Part shown: positions 51,663-60,834 of the stretch, one piece after another
How the letters are laid out: each line of letters opens with the position of its first letter
How positions within the stretch are numbered: position 1 is the first letter of the stretch
NCBI RefSeq assembly: GCF_900110455.1
Contig: NZ_FOIS01000003.1
Coordinates: 265,491-329,490 of the forward strand
Source: Natrinema salifodinae
GTDB taxonomy: Archaea > Halobacteriota > Halobacteria > Halobacteriales > Natrialbaceae
Reading direction: 5' to 3'
Length of the DNA stretch: 64,000 nucleotides
The notes under the pieces: model-generated
Told to the model about the DNA's origin: nothing
Database searches by the model: none
The model's input: the letters and a program-made list of their open reading frames with translations, nothing else
Made by a program: the position numbers and the translations under genes

Positions 51663-52622
51663 TCAGGCGAGCGATTCGAGCAGCGAACACTTGCGACAGA
51701 TCTCTCGGGTCGTCGTCGAGCCACACTGCGCGCATTCTCGGAGGTCGGCACCGTCGTCACCGCTGTATTCCTCGGCGGTGATGGCGGCTAGCTCCTCGTA
51801 TCCGGACAGAATCGAGTGGCGAGTCCCGGGGTGGTTCTCCTCTAAGTCGTAGAGCAGTTGTTGGATCTCGCCGCGGTAGGCCTCGCTCGCGTGGGGACAC
51901 TCGGTGATGTGAGCGGGGAGGTCGTTGACGTGGGCGTAGAGGGCGACTTCCTTTTCGGGGACGTCCCGGAGCGGTTTCGCGCGCGGAACGAACTCCTCCT
52001 GGTCCTCGCGCTCCGAGAGGGGGCCGAGGCTGGCGTCGAAGTGTTTGGCGATCTGTTCGACGTCGCCTTCGAGGAAGTTCATCAGGGCGGTCTGGGCCTC
52101 GTCGTCCAAGTTGTGGCCCGTCAGCAGGAGATCGGCGTCGAGTTCGTCGGCGTACGTCGAGAGCAGATCGCGCCGGAAGACACCGCAGTAGGCGCAGGCG
52201 GCCATGTTCTCGGGATCGTCCTCGACGACGTCGTCCATCCGAACGTCGAATTCGTCCTCGTAGCTGACCAGTTCGTGGCGAATGCCCAGCTCCTCGGAGA
52301 GTTCGACGCAGGCGTCGACCGACTTGTCCCGGTAGCCTTCGATGCCCTCGTGGATCGTCAGTCCGACGAGTTCGATGCGCGGATCCTCGGCGAACGTATC
52401 GTGGAGGATCTGCGTGAGAACGACGCTGTCCTTACCGCCGGAGAGGCCGATCACCCAGGTCTGGGGGTCGTCGGGCGTCGCGTCTTGGGGGACCAGATCG
52501 TCCCGTCGGACGCGGCGGCGAACCCGCTTCTCGACCGACTCGCGGAAGTGATCCGCACAGAGGTGTGCCCCGGAGTAGGCGGCGTGCATGATCGCCTCCT
52601 CGTCACACCGGTTGCAGTCCAT
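51663..52622 (-). CDS. ncsA: tRNA 2-thiolation protein, NcsA/TtuA type
   Basis: 319 aa. PP-loop ATPase that thiolates U34 of some tRNAs. N-terminal zinc finger MDCNRCDEEAIMHAAYSGAHLC, PP-loop IGLSGGKDSVVL (about 58-69), catalytic/FeS Cys in ACAYCGVFRR and a C-terminal zinc ribbon (ECAQCGSTTTREICRKC). The same gene neighbours ftsZ2 in Haloferax volcanii, supporting the name. Confidence 0.92.
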   Translation of the reverse strand: MDCNRCDEEAIMHAAYSGAHLCADHFRESVEKRVRRRVRRDDLVPQDATPDDPQTWVIGLSGGKDSVVLTQILHDTFAEDPRIELVGLTIHEGIEGYRDKSVDACVELSEELGIRHELVSYEDEFDVRMDDVVEDDPENMAACAYCGVFRRDLLSTYADELDADLLLTGHNLDDEAQTALMNFLEGDVEQIAKHFDASLGPLSEREDQEEFVPRAKPLRDVPEKEVALYAHVNDLPAHITECPHASEAYRGEIQQLLYDLEENHPGTRHSILSGYEELAAITAEEYSGDDGADLRECAQCGSTTTREICRKCSLLESLA

Positions 52623-52792
52623 TACGGGTCAGCTTGCCGTCGGACGCGTATGTCGGTTTCGTCTCCCCGGTCGCGGTCCGTCCGACGCGCTCGTCCGTCG
52701 CGTTCTGCGATGCGCGGACCGCGGTCGGACGACGCCGACTGTCGACTGCCAACTGCCGTCCGCCGACCGCGGGCGCCGAAGACCGGGCCGGA

Positions 52793-53512
52793 TCAGGCCG
52801 GAACCGTCGGCCGGTCCTCGACGGCGTCGGACCCGTCTTCGAGGACGGCTAACAGAAGCTCGACGTACCGGTCACGTACTGCGGACGAGAACAGTTCGTG
52901 GCCGCCGTTGTAGAGGACGACGTGTTCGGCGGGGACCCGCTCGCCGATCGGTCGAAGGCTGATGACGGGATCGCGAAGCGAGCAGAAGACGACGGCGTCG
53001 TGGTCGATCGTCAGCAGGTCTTCTTGCGCCCGACGCGTCTCCCGGACGAACGCCGGCGACACCCACGAGGGCGTCGTCGCGATCTGGTGGTCAGTCGCGC
53101 GCTCGCCGAGGGCCGCCCGGTCGAGGCCGCCGACTGGCAGACAGGGGAACGCGGTCGGAAGCTTCGACACCGCATCCAATACCGGATTGGGGAACTCGTC
53201 GCCGTACCCCCACCACGGGCTCAGATAGACGTGGTTGTCCGCGCCGTCTAACGCCTGGGCGATGAGCGCGCCGGCGCTGTGGCCCAGCAGCTGGTAACCG
53301 TCGAGGTCGCGAACGTACTCGGCAACTGGCTCGAGCCAGTCAGCTTTGAAATCGTCGATGTTCGTGGGGAGCTCGAAGGCGTGGACCCGGTAGCCCGCCT
53401 CGGTCAGCTGCCCGATGAGCCAGCTGACGTTCTCGTGGGTCCAGCGGTTGCCCCAGCCCATGACGAAGACGAGTTCCTCGTCGCCGTCCTCGTTGAAGAT
53501 CCGGTGACGCAT
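52793..53512 (-). CDS. alpha/beta hydrolase
   Basis: 239 aa. The nucleophile elbow is GHSAGA (about 77-82); an acidic residue in DPVISLRP and His in NGGHELFS supply the rest of a triad. FVMGWGNRWTHENVSWLIGQL replaces the usual HG oxyanion motif. Substrate unknown; lies upstream of the DUF7095 gene on the other strand. Confidence 0.8.
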   Translation of the reverse strand: MRHRIFNEDGDEELVFVMGWGNRWTHENVSWLIGQLTEAGYRVHAFELPTNIDDFKADWLEPVAEYVRDLDGYQLLGHSAGALIAQALDGADNHVYLSPWWGYGDEFPNPVLDAVSKLPTAFPCLPVGGLDRAALGERATDHQIATTPSWVSPAFVRETRRAQEDLLTIDHDAVVFCSLRDPVISLRPIGERVPAEHVVLYNGGHELFSSAVRDRYVELLLAVLEDGSDAVEDRPTVPA

Positions 53513-53712
53513 AGGATTCCGTTCGCTCGGCGGCGATAAAAAACTGATCTCGTGACACGCGGTTCGAGATCGACGCCCTGGCTCTCCGGGAACGGGGAGA
53601 GGAGGCCGAACGCCCGACGGAACTGATTGCTCGCCGATGATCGCGCCCCCGTTCCCGTCGGCGGTGGGCGAACTGAGAAACGACTTTGCGCGTCGAGCCC
53701 CAACGGCGACCG

Positions 53713-54435
53713 ATGAGTGGATTTGACCGCAGTGACGCGGTCGACCGCCTCGAGCGGCTCGTCGACACCGTCGAAGACGAGCGGATGCCGGTCCCCGTCC
53801 GTGAGGTGTGGGCCTTCGGCGACGTCGCGCTCGGGCTCGATCCCGTCGAGCGCTTGGACGTGTACGTCACCAAGGACATTCTCGTACGCGACGACAGCGA
53901 ACCGGCCGCGCGTGGCGGTGGGGACGACGACGGAAACGGAAACAGAGACACGTCGGACGCGACCGCGGACCCGAACGAGCGGTTCCACGAGTCCCACGGC
54001 GTCGAGGGCGTCGGCAAGTCCGTCCGGGGCGACTGGGCCCGCGAGCATCCCGAGTACCTCCGAGCGAACAAAAACGGCCACGCCGCGCCCGAGCGGTGCC
54101 TCGCCGCCCACCTCCTCGACGACGACGAACCGATTCACCTCGAGGTCTGTAACTCCCCGTTCGAGGACAACGTCACCCAGCGACTCCGAGGCGCGCAACT
54201 CCGCGAGGACTACACGCAACTGCTCGACCCCCGCGGAGTTTGCCTCTGGGCCGAGGGCACCCGCAGCGACGAGGCGTTTCGAAAGCTTCGGGAGAGCGAA
54301 CTCGCGCTCCCGACGCTGTCGGCCGCCCTCGAGATGCTCGGGATGGACGAGGCCGAAGCCGACCAGGCGGCCCGAGAACTCCACGCCTGGCGCGAGCGCC
54401 AGAACGGCGTGACGGTTCGCGGTGACGTCGTTTGA
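53713..54435 (+). CDS. DUF7095-like haloarchaeal protein
   Basis: 240 aa from ATG 53713. VPVREVWAFGDVALGLDPVERLDVYVTKDILV begins a structured domain; an acidic Gly/Asp insert (about 70-95) follows; the second half includes HLEVCNSPFEDNVTQRLRGAQLREDYTQLLDPRGVCLWAEG. Conserved in haloarchaea near ftsZ2/ncsA by memory; function unknown. Confidence 0.75.
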   Translation: MSGFDRSDAVDRLERLVDTVEDERMPVPVREVWAFGDVALGLDPVERLDVYVTKDILVRDDSEPAARGGGDDDGNGNRDTSDATADPNERFHESHGVEGVGKSVRGDWAREHPEYLRANKNGHAAPERCLAAHLLDDDEPIHLEVCNSPFEDNVTQRLRGAQLREDYTQLLDPRGVCLWAEGTRSDEAFRKLRESELALPTLSAALEMLGMDEAEADQAARELHAWRERQNGVTVRGDVV

Positions 54436-54565
54436 CGCCGCGATCGCGAGCGTCGCCGCGGCCGCTATCGGCGGTGGTGTCGCCGTCGTTGTGGTCTCAC
54501 TGTTCGGAAAGCGGATCCTGCAGGTCCGCGATGGCCCCCCGTGCTCGTTCGAGGTGCGTGGCTAG
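54422..54565 (+). CDS. possible 47-aa single-helix membrane protein
   Basis: GTG start at 54422 lies 14 bp inside the end of the DUF7095 gene. Product: VTSFDAAIASVAAAAIGGGV, then AVVVVSLFGKRILQVRD and a short tail, one strong membrane helix. Its 3' half overlaps the convergent HTH gene. Translational coupling would fit, but the overlap argues for caution. Confidence 0.4.
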   Translation: MTSFDAAIASVAAAAIGGGVAVVVVSLFGKRILQVRDGPPCSFEVRG

Positions 54566-54886
54566 CGCCTCGCGATCGACGGAGATCGTTTCGCGATCGG
54601 GGTCGTATTCGACGATGCCGAAATCGTCGAGTTTCGGCAGGTGAACGTGGCGCAGTTGCGTCGCAACGCGTCGGCGGGCGACGCGTGGGTCCGTCTCCCC
54701 GTCCGTTTCGACCGCGTCCGACGCCCGCTCGGCGACGTAGTCGACGAGTTCCGCTCGGGTGACGATCGGCGTCTCAGTTCGGCTGACGTATCGGCAGACG
54801 GAGCGTCGATGGGGATCGCGCAGAATCTCGAACGATGCGTTCGCCCGTGTCACTCCCGAGCCCCTGTCCACGTTCCGGTTTGTCAT
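54497..54886 (-). CDS. HTH-domain protein of DUF7344 type
   Basis: 129 aa. A winged-helix pattern of the haloarchaeal DUF7344 family: ASFEILRDPHRRSVCRYVSRTETPIVTRAELVDYVAER, VATQLRHVHLPKLDDFGIVEYD and the C-terminal helix. Probably a small transcription regulator. Divergent from the HTH-10 gene at 55043. Confidence 0.78.
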   Translation of the reverse strand: MTNRNVDRGSGVTRANASFEILRDPHRRSVCRYVSRTETPIVTRAELVDYVAERASDAVETDGETDPRVARRRVATQLRHVHLPKLDDFGIVEYDPDRETISVDREALATHLERARGAIADLQDPLSEQ

Positions 54887-55042
54887 TGGATGGCAATGCT
54901 CTGTCCTGTCGGATAGCTACGATGCGTAAATATTCACGGCTTTTATATTCGTTTTCGGGCCGATGTGTAAGGCGGCGGACTGTTTCAGGCGCAGGTCAAA
55001 ACTGGCAAGACACCCCGATCCGTACGACGACGAACCTCCAGT

Positions 55043-55726
55043 ATGCTACTTACTACGTTTCAGGTGGATTATCCTATTCTCCGCGAGACGTTATCGCACG
55101 CGCCTGACATCGAACTCACGTGGGTGCGATCGGATCTCACTGCGGACGGCGACCATCGATTGCTCGCCTGGGTCGAGGGCGACGATCTCGAGGCGTTCGA
55201 GAACGAACTCGAGGACGATCCGACCGTTACGCCGCCGTCTCCCGTAGCCGAATTCGACGGGCGCCGCCTCTACCAATTCGAGTTGACGCCCGCGGGGCAG
55301 CAGGCGAGCGTTTATCCGCTCGTGATCGACGAGGGCGGCGTCTTACGGGAGGTGACCGCGACGGCCGAGGGCTGGCGCTTCCGCGTCGTCTTCCCCGATG
55401 AAGCGGCGGTCGAACGGTTTCACGCGTTCTTCAGGGAGCAAGAGTCGACCGTCGAACTCCGTCGACTGCACGAGTGCGAGGACGGCGACGGCGGCAATCG
55501 TCCCCGATCACAGTTTGGGTTGACCGACCGCCAATGCGAAACGCTGATCGCTGCCGTCAACGCCGGTTACCTCGACATTCCCCGCTCGTGTTCGCTCGCG
55601 GAACTCGGCGAGCGGTTCGGAATCTCGCCGAACGCGACGTCGGAGCGGTTCCGCCGCGGCGTCAGGACGCTCGTCGAGAACACGGTGTATCCGGACGACG
55701 AGTCGTCGACTGACGGGACGCCGTAG
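55043..55726 (+). CDS. HTH-10 (bacterio-opsin activator type) regulator
   Basis: 227 aa. The N-terminal ~150 residues are a sensor-like Bat-associated region (AEGWRFRVVFPDEAAVERFHAFFREQ). The C-terminal HTH-10 is clear: FGLTDRQCETLIAAVNAGYLDIPRSCSLAELGERFGISPNATSERFRRGVRTLVENTV. Targets unknown; no bop gene nearby. Confidence 0.87.
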   Translation: MLLTTFQVDYPILRETLSHAPDIELTWVRSDLTADGDHRLLAWVEGDDLEAFENELEDDPTVTPPSPVAEFDGRRLYQFELTPAGQQASVYPLVIDEGGVLREVTATAEGWRFRVVFPDEAAVERFHAFFREQESTVELRRLHECEDGDGGNRPRSQFGLTDRQCETLIAAVNAGYLDIPRSCSLAELGERFGISPNATSERFRRGVRTLVENTVYPDDESSTDGTP

Positions 55727-55815
55727 CGTCTCGTTTCGAGCGCAACGGGTCAATGGGACCGACCGGGCGCAACAGCGTGCTGAGTGCGCCGATACCGCAA
55801 CTCCGACGGCCACCG

Positions 55816-56604
55816 TCAACCGATATCGCGCCGCCGAAACCACAGTTGGCTCGCGACGAGGAGGACCACCGTCATCGCCGCGAGGATCCCCGCGCCGGCG
55901 AGGTCGTAGGTCCCCTCGAGGAGGACCTCGTTCGGATCGTAGTACCGCATCGGCGCGATCGCGCCGACGGCCTCGGCGTCCGTCCCGGAGAGCAGCGACT
56001 CCGACAGGAACAGCGCGAACGTCACGCCGAGGGCGACCCGCTGAGCGATCCCCGCCCGGTCGACGGCGACCGACGCGACCAGGCCGATCCCGGCGCAGGC
56101 GAACAGGTAGGGAATCGAGAGCAGGTGGACCGCGAGCACGTCCGCGGCGCTCAGGGATTCGTCGATCAGTTCGGCGCCGACATAGACGACGATTGGCGGC
56201 AGGAGGTTCGCGACAACGATCGGGACGACCATCGCGGCGAACCGTTCGCCGACCAGACGCGTCCGGGAGAGCGGCATCGCCAGCAGGACGTCCATCCGCC
56301 CGCGGTCGACGTCGTCGGCGATCGTCCCGGCCGTGCTGTAGGCCAGATACAGGCCGAGCAGGATGATCCACCCAAAGGTGTAGAGTTCGAAGGCGAGGAA
56401 GCCGCCGAGGCTCGCCATCGTCTGGACGCCCATCACCTGCAAGATCGGCTCCGGATAGGCGGCCAGCAACTGGTCAAGGTCGACCTCGGCCTGGAACGAC
56501 GGATAGACCCAGATGACCATCGCGGCGAGCAGGGAGAGGCCCACGGAGAGATAGAGGCTGCCCCGGATCCGCCGGCGGCCGTCGTAGCGGGTCAGTTCAA
56601 ACAT
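55816..56604 (-). CDS. ABC transporter permease, ABC-2 type
   Basis: 262 aa from ATG 56604 (MFELTRYDGRRRIRG), six hydrophobic segments. AGTIADDVDRGRMDVLLAMPLSRTRLVGERFAAM is the typical cytoplasmic loop of ABC-2 permeases. Overlaps the ATPase gene by 8 bp, forming a two-gene exporter. Cargo unknown. Confidence 0.85.
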   Translation of the reverse strand: MFELTRYDGRRRIRGSLYLSVGLSLLAAMVIWVYPSFQAEVDLDQLLAAYPEPILQVMGVQTMASLGGFLAFELYTFGWIILLGLYLAYSTAGTIADDVDRGRMDVLLAMPLSRTRLVGERFAAMVVPIVVANLLPPIVVYVGAELIDESLSAADVLAVHLLSIPYLFACAGIGLVASVAVDRAGIAQRVALGVTFALFLSESLLSGTDAEAVGAIAPMRYYDPNEVLLEGTYDLAGAGILAAMTVVLLVASQLWFRRRDIG

Positions 56605-57721
56605 CGTCCTCACCCGCCTGGCCCCGCTCGTCGGCCGCGTCGGCCCTCGCCTCGTCGCCCGTCGGATTCGGCGCGTCGGCGCCGGCGGCCAGGCGGTCGG
56701 TTTGAACCCTGCGTTCGTCGCCGTCGTCCTGGCCGTAAAACCGCATGAAGATGTCCTCGAGCGGCGCTTCCTCGATCGAGAGGTCGAGCAGTCGGTACTC
56801 GCGAAGCCGATCGAGCAGGGCGTTGACGTCGCCGGTGAACGTGAACGCGTACTCGCTGCCCGTCGCCGTTCTCGTTCCCGCGCCTGCTTCCGGCTCCGTT
56901 TCGGTCCCGGTTTCGGTCTCTGTTCCGCCCCCATCGTCGTCTGCGACTCCCTCCGAAGCGCCAGCGCCGGCGGCGTCGGCGTCGCTTTCGAGGTCGTGGA
57001 CGCCGTCGATCGCCAGGGCGTCGCGCGGGAGCGGCTTCGTGGCGCGCAGGCGAACGACTTTCCCGCTCCTGTCGAGCAGCGATTCCACGGGTTCGACCGT
57101 GACGAGCCGCCCGTTCCGGATAATCCCGACCCGATCGCAGAGCCGGCGCACCTCGCTCAGGATGTGCGAGGAGAAAAACACCGTCACGCCGCGCTCGCGT
57201 TCGGCCCGCAGGAACTCCGCGAAGCGCTGCTGGAGGAGCGGGTCCAGTCCGCTGGTCGGTTCGTCCAAGATCACCAGGTCGGGATCGTGCATGAACGTCG
57301 TCACGAGCCCCAACTTCTGGACGTTTCCGCGGGAGTAGTCACGGATCTCGCGGTCGACGGGCGGGTCGAAGCGGTCAAGCAACTCGTCGCTGCGCCGATC
57401 GCCCTTGATCGACGCGTGCAGGTCGAGGACCTCACGTCCAGTCGCCGTCTCGTCGAACGCCGGGCTGTCTGGCAGGTAGCCGAGCCGGCGTTTCGCTTCG
57501 AGGAGTTCCCCCTCGTCGGTCACCTCGTGGCCCAGTAACCGCGCGGTTCCCGCGGTCGGCGCGATAAACCCCAGCAGCGTCCGGATGGTCGTCGTCTTTC
57601 CCGCGCCGTTGGGGCCCAGGTAGCCGAAGATCTCGCCGCGGTCGACGTCGAACGTGACGCCGTCGTTCGCGAGCACCTCGCCGTAGTCCTTCGTGAGTCC
57701 CTCGAGTTCGATCGCAGCCAT
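56597..57721 (-). CDS. ABC transporter ATP-binding protein
   Basis: 374 aa. Walker A GPNGAGKTTTIRTLLG, signature YSRGNVQKLGLV, Walker B LVILDEPTSGLDPL and the switch His in FFSSHILSEV. Subfamily of multidrug/NatA-type exporters. After residue ~240 a low-complexity Glu/Thr/Ala stretch precedes a C-terminal domain (NALLDRLREYRLLDLSIEEAPLEDIFMRFYG). Pairs with the permease. Confidence 0.92.
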   Translation of the reverse strand: MAAIELEGLTKDYGEVLANDGVTFDVDRGEIFGYLGPNGAGKTTTIRTLLGFIAPTAGTARLLGHEVTDEGELLEAKRRLGYLPDSPAFDETATGREVLDLHASIKGDRRSDELLDRFDPPVDREIRDYSRGNVQKLGLVTTFMHDPDLVILDEPTSGLDPLLQQRFAEFLRAERERGVTVFFSSHILSEVRRLCDRVGIIRNGRLVTVEPVESLLDRSGKVVRLRATKPLPRDALAIDGVHDLESDADAAGAGASEGVADDDGGGTETETGTETEPEAGAGTRTATGSEYAFTFTGDVNALLDRLREYRLLDLSIEEAPLEDIFMRFYGQDDGDERRVQTDRLAAGADAPNPTGDEARADAADERGQAGEDDV

Positions 57722-57776
57722 ATGTACTGTTCGTAGCGTGATACCTTTGGTATGGCGGTCGCGACGCCGATCGCAA

Positions 57777-58643
57777 TTAGGACTCCGTCTCGGCCCCCGA
57801 CTCAGCCCCGGAATCGATACCGGATCCGCTCTCGGCCCCCGGAACCCGACCGACGGTCACGTAGAACGGAACAACCTCCTCGCGGCGGTACTCGCGGTCG
57901 CGCATCTGCTCGATCACGTCCCGGCCCATCTCGCGCCAGGCGCCCCGGAGGTCGTCGTACTCGCCCGCGGTCAACTCGCCGGCGAGCATCGTCTCGCGGT
58001 CGTCGGCCAGGCCGTCGCCGGTGGCCTTGCGGCGGGCGGCCGTCAGCGCGCCCTCGCCGTACGGCGGCTCGACCGTCCGGACGTGGTCGTACTGACGAGT
58101 CTCGAGCACCTCGAGTCCCGCGTTCTGGAAGGCCTCGCGGGCGTCGGCCCCGAGGGCCACGTCGGTGTTTACGCCGTCGAGGTAGGCCCGCCGCGCGCGG
58201 CGCTCGAGGCGGCCCTCGGCGTCGACGCTCGAGTCGATCTCGACCGCGGCGTTGTCGGGTTCGACGGCCGCGATCAGGTCCGTCGAGACGCGCGCGAACT
58301 CAGCCACCGCGGCCGCGGGCTCGGGCAGGTTGATCAGCAGCGCCTGACAGACCACGAGATCGAAGGCGTCGTCCGCAAACGGCAGCCGCAGGGCGTCACC
58401 GGCCACGGTCGGGACGTGCTCGCTCGCCGCCGCGAGCAGGGCCGGATCCGCGTCGCAGCCAACGACCTCGCCAGGCGACTCCGCGGCGAGGACGCGGCTC
58501 AGTTCGCCGGTCCCGCAGCCGACGTCGAGGATCCGGTCGCGAGACTCGAGGGCCAGCGGCTCGAGGGCCAGGCGGGAGTCGTCCCACATCCCCTCGCGGG
58601 TCCGGCTGAGATAGGATTCGGAAAACTCGCGCACGGGCCGCAC
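57777..58643 (-). CDS. class I SAM-dependent methyltransferase
   Basis: 288 aa. RILDVGCGTGELSRVLAAESPGEVVGCDADPALL is motif I with the acidic ribose residue; LRLPFADDAFDLVVCQALLINL is motif IV. The C-terminal ~25 residues are a Gly/Ser/Glu tail. Substrate unknown. 55 bp upstream of the ABC pair in the same direction. Confidence 0.85.
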   Translation of the reverse strand: MRPVREFSESYLSRTREGMWDDSRLALEPLALESRDRILDVGCGTGELSRVLAAESPGEVVGCDADPALLAAASEHVPTVAGDALRLPFADDAFDLVVCQALLINLPEPAAAVAEFARVSTDLIAAVEPDNAAVEIDSSVDAEGRLERRARRAYLDGVNTDVALGADAREAFQNAGLEVLETRQYDHVRTVEPPYGEGALTAARRKATGDGLADDRETMLAGELTAGEYDDLRGAWREMGRDVIEQMRDREYRREEVVPFYVTVGRVPGAESGSGIDSGAESGAETES

Positions 58644-58700
58644 TAACGGGGTCGCGAGTAAAAACGGGTCGATTTCTCGAACTAATGGAGACCGCCGGGA

Positions 58701-59576
58701 CTACTCCTCCCGGAGCTCCTTGACCTTCCGGATGTTCCATGCGAATCCGCGGCCGTCCTCCGTCGGCGTCTCGAGCGCGAACGGCAGGTCCCGCAGGTCG
58801 GGGTGGTTGACGATCGCCTTCATGCCGTCCTCGCCGATGTAGCCTTCGCCGATGAGGGCGTGTTCGTCCTTGTGCGTGCCGACGTCGTGTTTCGAGTCGT
58901 TGAGGTGGATGTACTCGAGGTACTCCAGGCCGACCTCGTCGTCGAACCGTCCGACCGTCTCATCGACCGCTTCGGGCGTCGTGAGGTCATTGCCCGCGAC
59001 CAGCGTGTGGGCGGTGTCGATACAGATCCCGATGTCGGTCTCGGTGCGGTCGATGATCCCAGCCAGGTGCTCGAACTCGCCGCCCAGCTTCGTCCCGCTG
59101 CCCGCGTCGGACTCGATGAGGATCGTCACGTCCTCGGGGACGTCGAGTTCGTCGATGACGCTCGCGGCGTTGTCGAGCCCGCCTTCGACGCCGGCGCCCG
59201 TATGCGCGCCGAGGTGGACGTTTACGTACGGAATTCCGAGCTTGTCGGCGGCGTCAAGTTCCGCTTGCATGCTCTCCTTGGACTTCCGGCGGAGATCGTC
59301 CTTCGGGGTACAGAGGTTCACGAGGTAGGCGGAGTGGATCACCCACGGCCCGTCGAGTCGCTCGTCGGTCTCCGCCCGGAAGCCGTCGGCGGCCTCGTCG
59401 CTGATCTCGGGGTGTTGCCAGACCTGCGGCGAGGTGGTGAAAATCTGCCCGCAGTTGCCGCCGAAGGCGACCTGACGGTGGACCGCGTTACGAATGTCGT
59501 CGTACGGCGGCGTCTCGTCGTCGGAGGAGACCCGCGAGCCGGAAATCGAAACGTGTGCGCCGACCTTCATCGTCAT
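58701..59576 (-). CDS. nfo: endonuclease IV
   Basis: 291 aa. AP endonuclease of base excision repair with a three-zinc site. [49 protein letters not shown] and [28 protein letters not shown] carry the conserved His/Glu/Asp ligands. An ATG six bases downstream (MKVGAH) is an equally good start. Confidence 0.94.
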   Translation of the reverse strand: MTMKVGAHVSISGSRVSSDDETPPYDDIRNAVHRQVAFGGNCGQIFTTSPQVWQHPEISDEAADGFRAETDERLDGPWVIHSAYLVNLCTPKDDLRRKSKESMQAELDAADKLGIPYVNVHLGAHTGAGVEGGLDNAASVIDELDVPEDVTILIESDAGSGTKLGGEFEHLAGIIDRTETDIGICIDTAHTLVAGNDLTTPEAVDETVGRFDDEVGLEYLEYIHLNDSKHDVGTHKDEHALIGEGYIGEDGMKAIVNHPDLRDLPFALETPTEDGRGFAWNIRKVKELREE

Positions 59577-59747
59577 GGATTCCCGTCAGTACCGGGCCGT
59601 GATAGGTATAACGGAGCGGCTCGATCGAGTGCCGCCTCGGACGCCGATCGGGCACCCGCGACCCGACCGTCCGTGCATTCGAATGCGGAATCCGTTCGCC
59701 GTTCGGCTCACCGCAGCCGCACCGCTGCGGGAGCGAGCGCTCCGTCG

Positions 59748-60584
59748 TTACCGTCCGCTCGCCTCGAGCACCTCGCGATCGCGGACCCACGCGTCGGACC
59801 CGAACTTCCGATCGGCCAGGTCGCGGGCGGCTTCGAGTTCGTCGTCGCGCCAGGCCGACTCCTCGGCGTCACACCAGTCCTGTAACGAATTCGCGATCGC
59901 ATCGACCGCTTCCGATCGATCGATCCCCGCCTGTTCGCGGATACTCGTCACGCGGTCGGTGAACGTCGACTCGTCGAGGTCGGTGTCGAACACCCCGGCG
60001 TGTTTCCGGGGTTCGAGATCGTAGCTGATCGAACCGTGCTGGATGACGACGTCCCGTTGGCGGTACTGGGCGTTGCCGCTGATCTTCCCAGCATCTGCGC
60101 CCGCCGAAGCGGGCGCGACGATGTCGTGGGCCGGATTGATATCGCGCAGGTAGCACGAGGGCTGATAGATCGCGTCCTGCTCGGCCGACGCGAAGGCGGC
60201 GTCGACGCCCATCCGGTCGAACGCCGCCAAAATCGGCTCGCAGAACAGTTCGTAGCACGCCATCAGGTTTCCAGGGACCTCGTCGGCCGGGGCCACAATC
60301 GTGTACGAGATATCGGCATAGCGGTCGTGGTAAATCCCGCCGCCGCCGGTCTGGCGGCGCGTGACGTCGATCCCCTCCCGCTCGCAGAACTCCCAGTCGA
60401 CGGTGTCGGCCGCCTGGCGATACCCCAGCGAGAGTGTGCTCGGCTCCCACGAGTAGACGCGGACGGTCCGTAGGTCGTCCTCGAGCGCCGTCTCGGCGGC
60501 GACTTCCTCGATCGCCATCTGCGTCGCGCCGTCCCGGGGGTCGTCCCGGATCAACCGCCAGTCCCGATCTGCCAGGCTGGTCAT
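59748..60584 (-). CDS. lplA: lipoate-protein ligase A family
   Basis: 278 aa from ATG 60584. Attaches lipoate (or octanoate) to proteins. RRQTGGGGIYHDRYADISYTIV is the conserved RRxTGGG loop, and GKISGNAQYRQRDVVIQHGSISYDL contains the catalytic Lys region. A short APASAGADA segment (about 157-165) before GKISGNA is encoded by a perfect hairpin. No 2-oxoacid dehydrogenase genes are in the window. Confidence 0.9.
   Translation of the reverse strand: MTSLADRDWRLIRDDPRDGATQMAIEEVAAETALEDDLRTVRVYSWEPSTLSLGYRQAADTVDWEFCEREGIDVTRRQTGGGGIYHDRYADISYTIVAPADEVPGNLMACYELFCEPILAAFDRMGVDAAFASAEQDAIYQPSCYLRDINPAHDIVAPASAGADAGKISGNAQYRQRDVVIQHGSISYDLEPRKHAGVFDTDLDESTFTDRVTSIREQAGIDRSEAVDAIANSLQDWCDAEESAWRDDELEAARDLADRKFGSDAWVRDREVLEASGR
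60097..60116. repeat. hairpin within lplA
   Basis: GCGCCCGC-CGAA-GCGGGCGC, perfect 8-bp arms. It encodes a small alanine-rich insert beside the lipoate-binding loop. Resembles the second class of hairpins in ychF and crtD but is single, so membership in the same family is tentative. Confidence 0.5.
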
Positions 60585-60834
60585 AGACGAGCACACATCG
60601 GCGAGGGGGAAAGTGATTCCGCCGAACGACGGATTTCGTATATCTATATGTGGTTCATTCGGTCATTCGGACGGCCGTGTGCGTTCGAATTGGTTCCCAA
60701 CCGGTCCGACGGCGATGAGTCCCCGCCGTTAGCGCTCGATGGCGGCCACGTCGCCGGCGACGAGAAACGAGGGCGGTCCCGCGGTGCCGCCGGGCGTCAC
60801 GCCGTTTTTACGTATACGCCGGCTATCCCGTCGT

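Noticed and set aside
51450-51791. 113-codon plus-strand frame after ftsZ2
   Set aside because: Its second half is antisense to the conserved 3' end of ncsA, and the rest lacks any recognisable feature.
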